A program made the position numbers and the translations under genes. From positions 1 through 12,332 of the forward strand of contig CALGOD010000477.1 in NCBI GenBank assembly GCA_937957845.1: a stretch of 12,332 nucleotides of DNA. The letters run 5' to 3'. Below the pieces are notes generated by a model. That model did not search any database and had not been told where the DNA came from. It was given only the letters and a program-made list of their open reading frames with translations. The stretch's first letter is position 1. Each line of letters begins with the position of its first letter. This document shows, in pieces, positions 6,786 through 12,332 of this stretch. Origin of the DNA: an uncultured Nocardiopsis sp. GTDB lineage: Bacteria > Actinomycetota > Actinomycetes > Streptosporangiales > Streptosporangiaceae.

Positions 6786-7388
6786 CTACGAGCGCTCCGC
6801 CGCGCTCCTCTTCGGCTGGCGGAGCACGACCCCTTCCCGATCCAGGTGCCCGTACACGGTCGAACGCGGCACCCCGAACAGGTCGGCGATCTGCTGGACG
6901 GTCTTGTCCCGGGCGTCGTAGAGCTGCTGGGCGAGTGCGGCCTGGTCGGGTGTGAGCCGGGGTCGGCGGCCGCCGACCCGGCCCCGGGCCCGCGCGGAGG
7001 CCAGGCCGTCGTTGGTGTTGGCCACGATCAGCTCGCGCTGGTACTCGGCGAGCACGGAGAGCATGCCGAACATGGCGCGATCCTCGGCGGTGGAAGTGTC
7101 GATGCCCTGCTCGACGACGTGCAGGCCGATCTCGCGCTCGCGCAGCTCGGCTCCGAGGGTGACCAGGTGGACCAGGGAGCGCCCCAGCCGGTCCAGGCGA
7201 GTGACCTTGAGCGTGTCGCCCTCTCGCAGGAGCTGCATCACCAAGTCGAACTTGGGGCGGGAGGCCTTCGCGCCGCTGGCGGTGTCGACGTGGACGTCTC
7301 GCTCGGCGACACCGGCGCGGATCAGCGCGTCGATCTGGTGGGCGGGGTTTTGGTCGGGGGTGGAGACCCGGGCGTAGCCGATCGACAT
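6786..7388 (-). CDS. Serine resolvase of the Tn3-family transposon
   Basis: A 200-residue small serine recombinase that resolves transposition cointegrates at res. The catalytic domain starts MSIGYARVSTPDQN with the nucleophile Ser9. Arg67 and Arg70 in RLDRLGRS match the family's active-site arginines. SVLAEYQRELI begins the long E helix. The C-terminal helix-turn-helix (about 158-190) contains VQQIADLFGVPRSTVYGHL, which binds the res half-sites. The ATG at 7388 gives the canonical N-terminus; an in-frame extension to 7514 would run through the putative res site and encodes nothing like the family, so it is rejected. It is transcribed away from res, towards the TA pair, with 139 bp between its stop and the antitoxin start. 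No defects seen. Confidence 0.95.
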   Translation of the reverse strand: MSIGYARVSTPDQNPAHQIDALIRAGVAERDVHVDTASGAKASRPKFDLVMQLLREGDTLKVTRLDRLGRSLVHLVTLGAELREREIGLHVVEQGIDTSTAEDRAMFGMLSVLAEYQRELIVANTNDGLASARARGRVGGRRPRLTPDQAALAQQLYDARDKTVQQIADLFGVPRSTVYGHLDREGVVLRQPKRSAAERS

Positions 7389-7570
7389 GTGTCGGAAGCC
7401 ACCAGGAACGACCGTTTGACGACGTTGTTTTTCGACACGGGATTCCAACGCTTTTTGGGTACTGCGGGGATCCCTGTCGACAGAGTCGGCAGACGGTCGT
7501 TTGTCGACACTCACGACCTCGCCGGAACGGCCCGCTCACCCCGCCGAGCGGGTCGACCAGGGTGCGACCG
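7389..7570. other. Putative res site / tnpR control region
   Basis: A 182-bp non-coding stretch between tnpR and the right terminal repeat, rich in related short repeats. GTCGTTTGTCGACAC (7496-7510) and GTTGTTTTTCGACAC (7424-7438) match at 13 of 15 positions. CGTTTGACGAC (7413-7423) and CGTTTGTCGAC (7498-7508) match at 10 of 11. The palindrome TGTCGACA occurs at 7475-7482 and 7502-7509. TGTC/GACA half-sites are typical of resolvase binding sites, and the position upstream of tnpR is the usual one. Exact subsites I-III and the crossover dinucleotide cannot be assigned by eye. Confidence 0.7.
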
Positions 7571-7608
7571 CCGTTTGCGGCTGGTGGCACGTTCGTTAAC
7601 GGCACCCC
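7571..7608 (-). repeat. Right terminal inverted repeat of the Tn3-family element (IRR)
   Basis: The reverse complement begins GGGGTGCCGTTAACGAACGT, identical to the left end over the first 21 bases, with 36 of 38 positions matching overall. It ends in CCCC at 7608, followed at once by the duplicated target. Confidence 0.95.
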
Positions 7609-7613
7609 CCTCA
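7609..7613. repeat. Target-site duplication, right copy
   Basis: CCTCA immediately follows the right terminal repeat and is identical to 2836-2840. Confidence 0.92.
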
Positions 7614-7679
7614 CCCTCGGGCACACCCTCTGCCGTACACCACCCACAGACGGCCCGGGAACACAAGACCGGCAGGAGC

Positions 7680-7706
7680 CGCCGAACAAGCGAGCCGTGT
7701 TCGGCG
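7680..7706. other. Inverted repeat / hairpin
   Basis: Perfect 8-bp arms CGCCGAAC (7680-7687) and GTTCGGCG (7699-7706) flank an 11-base loop. There is no following T-tract. It could be a terminator remnant, an operator or an RNA hairpin; no adjacent gene identifies its role. Confidence 0.4.
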
Positions 7707-7809
7707 TGGCCCCCACTGTTCCCGTCACCATGTGTCATGACCACCGGAAGACGAAACGGGCGGGCACCCGCGCACCCACAGGTGTTCTGCCCCGGGATCC
7801 CGCCACCGG

Positions 7810-7854
7810 AGGAGGAACGCCTCCTGTGGTCGACCGTCACCGGAAACGACCACA
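7810..7854. other. Two abutting inverted repeats
   Basis: AGGAGG-AACG-CCTCCT (7810-7825) is directly followed by TGTGGTCG (7825-7832) and CGACCACA (7847-7854), perfect 8-bp arms around a 14-base loop; the two structures share base 7825. Tandem hairpins of this kind occur at actinobacterial terminators, which often lack a U-tract, but no gene ends here on either strand. Confidence 0.4.
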
Positions 7855-7996
7855 CCACCCCCCGACAGCCACCCGATCGGCATGACCGTGACATCGGTGA
7901 ACACCCACCGTGATGACCCGCCCCCACCCCACACCCGATCGCACCTGTGCACCCAGGCAGAAAGCCACGGACCCCGAACACCCCGCACCCCCTCCC

Positions 7997-8027
7997 TTGA
8001 CCTCGACCGAACTTGAGGTGTGAGGGT
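7997..8027 (+). promoter_or_regulatory. Putative SoxR/MerR-type operator-promoter
   Basis: -35 TTGACC (7997-8002) and a candidate -10 GAGGGT (8022-8027) are 19 bp apart, the overlong spacing typical of MerR-family promoters. Within the spacer region lies a 20-bp inverted repeat, ACCTCGA-n6-TTGAGGT (8000-8019), matching at 6 of 7 arm positions. By memory of the Escherichia coli soxS SoxR box (CCTCAAGTTAACTTGAGG), 14 of 18 positions match. No merR/soxR gene lies in this window, so the regulator would act in trans. Confidence 0.6.
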
Positions 8028-8091
8028 TCGATGTGCGTTGCCTGCACCGCGACCGGCGGTCAGGACCACTGACACCAAGGACTGCGCACAC

Positions 8092-9003
8092 ATGAGAGCA
8101 GCGGCGTTCCACGAGTTCGGCGGACCCCACGTACTCAAGGAGGTGGATCTGCCCGCCCCACACGCGGGCCCCGGCCAGGTCCGGGTCCGGGTTCGGGCAG
8201 CCGGAGTGCAGCCCATCGACTGCGCGATCCGCTCAGGGCGTCGCAACTCCCACCTGGTGAGCGCGTTCCCGCACATCACCGGCGGCGAGTTCGCAGGGCA
8301 GATCGACCAGGTGGGCCCCAACGTCACGGGGCTACGCCCGGGCGACCAGGTCCTGGGGTACCGCACCCAGGGAACCTACGCCCAGTACACCGTGGTCCCC
8401 TACGACCAGGTGGTGATCAAACCGGCATCCATGCCGTGGGAGATCGCCGCCGGCCTGCCCGGAGCCGGACAGGCCGCGCACACCGCGATCGAAGCGCTAG
8501 GGGTCCGCGCAGGCGACACCTTCCTCATCAACGGCGCCGCGGGCGGTGTGGGCACGGTCGCCGTCCAATTGGCGCGACACCGCAAAGCCACCGTCATCGG
8601 CACCGCGAGCAAGGCCAACCACGACTACCTGCGCTCGCTGGGAGCGATCCCCCTCACCTACGGAGACGGCCTGGCCGATCGGATCCGCGCGCTGGTGCCG
8701 GCCGGACCCGACGTCGCGCTGGACGCCGCCGGCGCCGCAGGTCTGCGCGTGGCGGTGGAACTCGTCACCTCCCCCGACCGGGTGGGCACCATCACCGCCA
8801 GGGAGACCTACAAGGAGTCGGGGGCACGCTGGATCGGCAGTCAACGCTCGGCCGAGCGTCTGGACGATCTCGTGCGGCTGTACACCGCGGGCGTCCTACG
8901 CCTGCACGTGCGAGCCCTCTACCCGCTGCGGAAGGCCGCCCACGCCCACCGGGATGTCGAGTCCGGCCACGGCCGCGGCAAGGTCGTCCTCAGCCTGAGC
9001 TGA
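8092..9003 (+). CDS. MDR-family NAD(P)H-dependent oxidoreductase (quinone reductase-like)
   Basis: A 303-residue cytosolic enzyme of the medium-chain dehydrogenase/reductase superfamily, at the usual length for the zinc-free quinone oxidoreductase branch. The N-terminal GroES-like half has VRVRAAGVQPIDCAIRSG and GGEFAGQIDQVG. The Rossmann half has the dinucleotide motif INGAAGGVGTVAVQLAR around residues 145-160. The C-terminus AHAHRDVESGHGRGKVVL is the standard family ending. No cysteine/histidine set for structural zinc is visible, so it likely reduces quinones or other unsaturated carbonyls with NADPH. The ATG at 8092 gives the canonical MRAAAFHEFG start, with AAGGA about ten bases upstream; an upstream in-frame ATG at 8020 would overlap the operator. 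The SoxR-like box suggests induction by redox-active compounds. Physiological substrate unknown. Confidence 0.9.
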   Translation: MRAAAFHEFGGPHVLKEVDLPAPHAGPGQVRVRVRAAGVQPIDCAIRSGRRNSHLVSAFPHITGGEFAGQIDQVGPNVTGLRPGDQVLGYRTQGTYAQYTVVPYDQVVIKPASMPWEIAAGLPGAGQAAHTAIEALGVRAGDTFLINGAAGGVGTVAVQLARHRKATVIGTASKANHDYLRSLGAIPLTYGDGLADRIRALVPAGPDVALDAAGAAGLRVAVELVTSPDRVGTITARETYKESGARWIGSQRSAERLDDLVRLYTAGVLRLHVRALYPLRKAAHAHRDVESGHGRGKVVLSLS

Positions 9004-9013
9004 CGCCCACCAA

Positions 9014-9131
9014 GCCGCCCGGGTCACGTCCACCGGCTGCCGATCGTGGCGCCGATCCGCGGCCGTCAACGGACCCGCCCCGACACCCTCACCTGCGGTC
9101 CCCGGGAACCCAGGACCACCACCCGGGCGGC
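9014..9131. repeat. Distant 11-bp inverted repeat
   Basis: GCCGCCCGGGT (9014-9024) and ACCCGGGCGGC (9121-9131) are perfect inverted copies 96 bp apart. They span almost the whole spacer between the oxidoreductase and ribonuclease Z genes. They could form a long-range stem in RNA or arise by chance in this GC-rich DNA. Confidence 0.3.
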
Positions 9132-9151
9132 ACTGTGACAGGATCGCCCTC

Positions 9152-10081
9152 ATGTCCCTACGCGAACTGGTCGTCCTCGGCACCTCCAGCGCCGTGCCCA
9201 CCCGCCACCGCAACCACAACGGCTACTTCCTACGCTGGGACACCCACGGCATCCTGTTCGACCCCGGCGAGGGCACCCAACGCCAGATGCGACTGGCCAA
9301 ACTCGCCGCCACCGACATCACCCGCATCTGCGTGACCCACTTCCACGGCGACCACTGCCTGGGACTGCCCGGGACCATCCAACGCATCGCCCGCGACCAG
9401 GTCCCCCACACCGTACGCGTGGCCTACCCCGCCCAAGGCGAGCGGTACTGGCAAAGGCTGCGCCACGCCACCGCCTTCCACGACACCGACGTGATCTCAC
9501 CCCAACCGGTCCACGGCACCGGAACCTGCCTGCTGGGGGAGTCGGACCTGCGCATCACCGCGCTGCCGCTACGCCACTCCATCCCCACCTACGGCTACCG
9601 CCTGGCCGAACCCGACCGGTGGCGGATGCTCCCCGACCGCCTGGCCGCCCACGGAGTGCACGGTCCCCTCATCGGCCTCCTCCAACGCCAAGGCAGCATC
9701 ACCACCCCCGACGGGCGGCGAGTGGACCTGGCCGACTGCGCCCGCCCCCGCCGCGGCCAGGTCCTGGCCTTCGTCATGGACACCGCCGAGTGCGACCAGG
9801 CGGTAGAACTGGCACAAGACGCCGACATGCTCATCATCGAGTCGACCTACCTGGACTCCGAAGAACACCTGGCCCGCGCCCACGGCCACCTGAGCGCACG
9901 CCAGGCCGGACGCATCGCCGCACGCGCCAAAGCGCGCACCCTGGTCCTCACCCACCTGTCCGAACGCTACGAACCACAGGACGACACGCTCTTCGTCGAG
10001 CAGGCCGCCGCCGAGTTCACCGGACCCATCACCCTGGCCCACGACCTACAACGCATCCCCCTGCCCACCCGCGACCCCTGA
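9152..10081 (+). CDS. Ribonuclease Z (tRNA 3' endonuclease)
   Basis: A 309-residue metallo-beta-lactamase-fold nuclease of the RNase Z/ElaC family, which cuts the 3' trailer from tRNA precursors. The N-terminus LVVLGTSSAVPTRHRNHNGY is the family's opening strand-loop, and FDPGEGTQRQM (36-46) follows. The zinc-binding motif THFHGDH is at residues 62-68, with further ligands expected in ALPLRHSIPTYGYRL, the FVMDTAEC aspartate and LTHLSERY. GHLSARQAGRIAARA matches the conserved HLT/S-region of the family. Length is normal. The ATG at 9152 is supported by the canonical start and AGGA about 9 nt upstream. A possible -10 (CAGGAT, 9139-9144) ends 7 nt before the ATG, so a leaderless mRNA is also conceivable. 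Its neighbours are unrelated, so context adds nothing. Confidence 0.94.
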   Translation: MSLRELVVLGTSSAVPTRHRNHNGYFLRWDTHGILFDPGEGTQRQMRLAKLAATDITRICVTHFHGDHCLGLPGTIQRIARDQVPHTVRVAYPAQGERYWQRLRHATAFHDTDVISPQPVHGTGTCLLGESDLRITALPLRHSIPTYGYRLAEPDRWRMLPDRLAAHGVHGPLIGLLQRQGSITTPDGRRVDLADCARPRRGQVLAFVMDTAECDQAVELAQDADMLIIESTYLDSEEHLARAHGHLSARQAGRIAARAKARTLVLTHLSERYEPQDDTLFVEQAAAEFTGPITLAHDLQRIPLPTRDP

Positions 10082-10089
10082 CCCCCAAG

Positions 10090-10101
10090 GGGCGCGCGCC
10101 C
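10090..10101. terminator. Possible bidirectional terminator
   Basis: GGGCGCGCGCCC is a perfect 12-bp palindrome in the 34-bp gap between two convergent stop codons. It can form a 4-bp GC stem with a tetraloop. There is no T-tract, so the call rests on position and symmetry. Confidence 0.3.
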
Positions 10102-10115
10102 GCCGTCCCGGAGGG

Positions 10116-11756
10116 TCAGGCGGCGGTGACCCGCTCCTCCCCCCCCGGCCGGGAGCGGTCCAACAACGCACGCGCACGCCGCCGCACCCGCTCCACCTCC
10201 TCCACCCCCGGTCTGGCCACCCACGGCTCCCCCAAAGCCAGGGCGTGGGCCCGCTCCACCTCCACCAGGCGGTGCGCCAACCGGTGACGTGCCGCGGAGT
10301 AACCACCCTCGGCCTCCACCTGGTCACAGACCCGCTCACACGCGTCCAACGCCTGACGCAGATGCCGACCGGCACGACGGTTGGACACCACCACGCACAC
10401 CACCACACCCACCACGGCGCCCAACACGGTCGCCCCCAACCGCTCCGCGGCCAGCGCATACCCTCCCACGCCGGGGTTGTTCAAACTGGACAACGCCACC
10501 GTGAGCGGGGTGACGAACACCATGGCGTAGGAGTAGTTGGTGCCCACCACCAACTCCGCGCCCATCTGGCACACCACCACCAAAGCGATGATCCCCAACG
10601 GCGAGTAGTCGAAGGAGAACAACACCACCGCCACCAGCACACCCACGACCGTGCCCAACGCACGCTGCAGGGTCCGATGCCAGGTGGTGGTGACGTTGAC
10701 CGCCTGCAACACCGCGGCCGCCGACACGGCCGCCCAGTAACCGTGCCCGATGCCCAACACCCAGGCCAGCACCCCCGCCGCCACACAGGCCAGGGCGATA
10801 CGCACCATCGTCACCGGAGTGGGAGAGGGCCGGCGCAGCGCCCCGCGCAAACGCCCGCCCACCCCGGGCGAGCTGCCACACCGGCCACGCACACGCTCCA
10901 CATACGCCGCCAACACGGCGTGTTCCCGCTCGCCCACCAAAGGGTCCACAGTGCGTTCACGCCGCAACCGGCGGGCCACCTCCCCCAACTCGGCCGCGGC
11001 ACGCCCGTCCCCCACACGTCCCCCGGTGCCGGCGAGCAGCCCCTCGGCGCGGGCGAGCAGGACCTCCAACCCCTGATGGGCCTCGCGGCGCCGACGCACA
11101 CCCCCCAGCACACGCCAGGCATGGTGCACGGCCGTCTCGGCCGCGGCCAGGGCGGCGGGGTCGGGCTCACGCAGGTGGCGGGCCACCGCCCGCAGGGCCC
11201 GCGCCACGACCAAACGCTCAGGGGCGGTGGGATGCACCAGCACACCCACCATGGCCGCCACCCAGCACAGGGCACCGGCCAACGCGGCGACGGCGACCTC
11301 CTCGGGCACATCGGCCAGGGTCTGGGGGGCGTAGGCGGCCACACCCGCGGCGAAACCGAACATCAACCCCGCCGGAGCACCGAAGGACAAAGCGTCGGAG
11401 AGGTACTTGGCGCCGGAGGCCACCACCGCCACCACCGCGATGGCGGCCGGCGGATGACCCACCACAGCCGAGGCCAGACCCCCCAAGGCCACCGCCAAGG
11501 TCAAAACGACCGCGACCACCGCCAAAAGCCGGGCACGGCGGGCATAGGTGTCATCGCGCGCGTACAACGCGGTGAAACAGCCCATGGCCGCGTAGGGGGC
11601 CAGGTCGGTGCGCCCGATGGCGTGCAACACCAGCAACACCAACGCCACACACGACCCGGCGCGCACCGCCGTGACGACGACGTTGCCGTACACGGGCCGG
11701 GGAGCCAAGGGGTCCAGGAACACCCGACGCCACAACGACCAAGAAAAGTATTTCAC
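10116..11756 (-). CDS. FUSC-family membrane protein (aromatic acid efflux-like)
   Basis: A 546-residue inner membrane protein with two halves. The first hydrophobic block (about residues 28-185) contains several helices such as AGSCVALVLLVLHAIG and AIAVVAVVASG. A charged soluble region (about 190-310) follows. A second hydrophobic block (about 320-450) holds the FUSC_2-like core with YWAAVSAAAVLQAVN, RTLQRALGTVVGVLVAVVL and LVVVCQMGAELVVGTNY. The C-terminal tail (about 455-546) is soluble. Such two-block proteins include aromatic acid exporters of the AaeB/FusC type. The start is a GTG at 11756; no ribosome binding site precedes it, but a promoter -10 ends 9 nt upstream, so the mRNA is leaderless or nearly so. 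It is divergent from a MarR regulator, which probably controls it. Substrate unknown, perhaps phenolic compounds. Confidence 0.87.
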   Translation of the reverse strand: MKYFSWSLWRRVFLDPLAPRPVYGNVVVTAVRAGSCVALVLLVLHAIGRTDLAPYAAMGCFTALYARDDTYARRARLLAVVAVVLTLAVALGGLASAVVGHPPAAIAVVAVVASGAKYLSDALSFGAPAGLMFGFAAGVAAYAPQTLADVPEEVAVAALAGALCWVAAMVGVLVHPTAPERLVVARALRAVARHLREPDPAALAAAETAVHHAWRVLGGVRRRREAHQGLEVLLARAEGLLAGTGGRVGDGRAAAELGEVARRLRRERTVDPLVGEREHAVLAAYVERVRGRCGSSPGVGGRLRGALRRPSPTPVTMVRIALACVAAGVLAWVLGIGHGYWAAVSAAAVLQAVNVTTTWHRTLQRALGTVVGVLVAVVLFSFDYSPLGIIALVVVCQMGAELVVGTNYSYAMVFVTPLTVALSSLNNPGVGGYALAAERLGATVLGAVVGVVVCVVVSNRRAGRHLRQALDACERVCDQVEAEGGYSAARHRLAHRLVEVERAHALALGEPWVARPGVEEVERVRRRARALLDRSRPGGEERVTAA

Positions 11757-11770
11757 AAGTAAACTATTGT
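11755..11770. promoter_or_regulatory. Candidate MarR operator in an AT-rich island
   Basis: ACAA (11755-11758) and TTGT (11767-11770) form a short inverted repeat with an 8-bp centre, inside the AT-rich island 11742-11771. It overlaps both the -10 and the start codon of the FUSC gene. MarR-family boxes are often AT-rich with TTG/CAA symmetry. Arms are only 4 bp, so the exact site is uncertain. Confidence 0.35.
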
Positions 11771-11793
11771 AGGGTGTTCCCCCGGCGAATCAA
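11766..11793 (-). promoter_or_regulatory. Putative FUSC gene promoter
   Basis: Read on the minus strand, -35 TTGATT (11788-11793) and -10 TACAAT (11766-11771) are 16 bp apart, close to consensus in otherwise very GC-rich DNA. The predicted start point lies 0-4 nt before the GTG start codon. Confidence 0.55.
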
Positions 11794-11841
11794 CACCCAC
11801 CAGCCGAGACCTCCCCCACCACACACCGACAAAGGACCACC

Positions 11842-12327
11842 ATGGGCGACGCCGTCTCACGCTTCCTCGACAACTGGTCACACCTGCACCCCGACCTGGA
11901 CCTGACCAGCATGGCCGCCATGGGCCGCGTCCTACGCCTGGCCGCACTGATGAACAACATCACCGAACAGGCCCTCACCGACGCCGAGGTCACCCGCCCC
12001 GAATTCGAGATCCTCGCCGCCCTACGCCGCTCCCCCCACGGACTACGCCCCCGCCAACTCACCCGCGAGACCATCTCCTCCGGCGCCGCCACCACCAAAC
12101 GCCTCACCCGCCTCCAAGCCGCAGGCCTGATCACCCGCACCCCCGCCCAACGCGACCGCCGCGAAGTCCACGTCCGCCTGACCGAACGCGGACAAACCCT
12201 GGCCGACACCCTCTTCACCGCCCAACTGGACCGCGAAGCAGCCGTCCTGTCCCCCCTCACCCCCCAAGAACGCACCCACCTGGCCGCCCTGCTCTCCCGC
12301 GTTCTGACCCCCATCGACCACCCCTGA
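11842..12327 (+). CDS. MarR-family transcriptional regulator
   Basis: A 161-residue winged helix-turn-helix protein of normal MarR length. The N-terminal helices (about 1-45) would form the dimer interface. The DNA-binding domain (about 48-115) has VTRPEFEILAALRRS, the recognition helix region SSGAATTKRLTRLQAAGLI, and a wing with the conserved DRRE-VHVRLTERG signature. ATG 11842 is supported by AAAGGA five bases upstream. It is divergent from the FUSC efflux gene, with an 85-bp spacer holding an AT-rich candidate operator, so it likely represses that exporter and itself until a small, often phenolic, ligand binds. The ligand role is family knowledge; the target is inferred from gene order. 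The gene ends 5 bp before the window edge. Confidence 0.92.
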   Translation: MGDAVSRFLDNWSHLHPDLDLTSMAAMGRVLRLAALMNNITEQALTDAEVTRPEFEILAALRRSPHGLRPRQLTRETISSGAATTKRLTRLQAAGLITRTPAQRDRREVHVRLTERGQTLADTLFTAQLDREAAVLSPLTPQERTHLAALLSRVLTPIDHP

Positions 12328-12332
12328 CCCCA

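Larger units (their letters stand above)
2841..7608. mobile_element. Complete Tn3-family transposon (tnpA, TA pair, tnpR, res)
   Basis: A 4768-bp unit transposon bounded by 38-bp inverted repeats and a perfect 5-bp direct duplication. It encodes a Tn3-family transposase (plus strand), a PemK/MazF-type toxin with a putative antitoxin, and a serine resolvase (all minus strand), with a repeat-rich putative res region next to the right end. tnpA converges on the other genes. No resistance, metal or catabolic cargo is seen. The element lies between the promoter region of the methyltransferase (2751) and a gene-poor stretch. The perfect duplication implies little change at the ends since insertion. 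The compensated frameshift inside tnpA may leave the element unable to move by itself. Confidence 0.95.
7614..7996. other. Gene-poor stretch with hairpins
   Basis: About 380 bp with no ORF resembling a known protein in either strand. A 58-codon frame opening at ATG 7738 has no ribosome binding site and no recognisable features, so it is not called. The stretch does hold several inverted repeats (listed separately) and is strongly C-rich on the plus strand. Before the transposon arrived it joined the upstream region of the methyltransferase. Confidence 0.5.

Noticed and set aside
6438..7913. 491-codon plus-strand frame crossing the antitoxin, tnpR, res and the right transposon end
   Set aside because: It runs antisense through two recognised genes and across the transposon boundary, with no recognisable domain.
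7738..7913. Possible 58-codon small gene in the gene-poor stretch
   Set aside because: No ribosome binding site, Pro/His/Arg-rich composition typical of random frames here, and overlap with hairpins.
9152..10081. Metallo-beta-lactamase or other MBL hydrolase instead of ribonuclease Z
   Set aside because: The opening LGTSSAVPT, DPGEGTQRQM and HLSARQAG segments are specific to the RNase Z branch.
10245..11762. 505-codon plus-strand frame antisense to the FUSC gene
   Set aside because: His/Gln/Arg/Gly-rich repetitive translation without domains; the minus-strand frame gives a coherent two-block membrane protein.
1..12332. CRISPR arrays, tRNA or rRNA genes, phage or defence islands
   Set aside because: No regularly spaced repeats, cloverleaf-like or rRNA-like stretches, and no nuclease-helicase defence cassettes were seen; the only mobile element supported is the Tn3-family transposon.

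Overview
The window looks like a chromosomal segment of a high-GC actinomycete, probably a Nocardiopsis- or Streptomyces-like organism. This is inferred from GC-rich third codon positions, GTG starts, candidate leaderless promoters and the protein families present, not from a species match. It is an accessory-type region of small efflux, regulator and enzyme genes interrupted by one complete Tn3-family transposon. No rRNA, tRNA or CRISPR array was seen.

Left part (1-2751): an MFS exporter (58-1281, minus) and a TetR-family regulator (1363-1956, plus) are divergent. Their 81-bp spacer holds a perfect 20-bp ACTTCAC-n6-GTGAAGT operator, a second degenerate copy 33 bp away, and two overlapping promoters, which suggests a self-contained drug- or metabolite-induced efflux switch. 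A class I SAM-dependent methyltransferase (1990-2751, minus) converges on tetR and probably has a leaderless promoter.

Transposon (2841-7608, 4768 bp): 38-bp inverted repeats (36/38 matching) are flanked by a perfect 5-bp target duplication, CCTCA, so the insertion is structurally intact and probably recent. It carries tnpA (plus), a PemK/MazF-type toxin-antitoxin pair (minus) with a 25-bp near-perfect palindrome upstream, and a serine resolvase tnpR (minus). A repeat-rich putative res site lies between tnpR and the right terminal repeat. No other cargo is seen. tnpA is notable: one base is missing near 5068 and one is extra at 5138, so 23 residues between the first and second catalytic aspartates are read in the wrong frame while the rest stays open.

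Right part (7609-12332): a 390-bp gene-poor stretch with several hairpins leads to a SoxR/MerR-like operator in the promoter of an MDR-family NAD(P)H-dependent (quinone) oxidoreductase (8092-9003). Next comes ribonuclease Z (9152-10081). A FUSC-family aromatic-compound efflux protein (10116-11756, minus) is divergent from a MarR regulator (11842-12327, plus), again an exporter/regulator pair, with an AT-rich control region between them.

Taken together, the host genes suggest small-molecule defence: two regulator-exporter pairs and a possibly redox-responsive reductase. The transposon is an independent passenger that landed in the spacer between the methyltransferase and the oxidoreductase.
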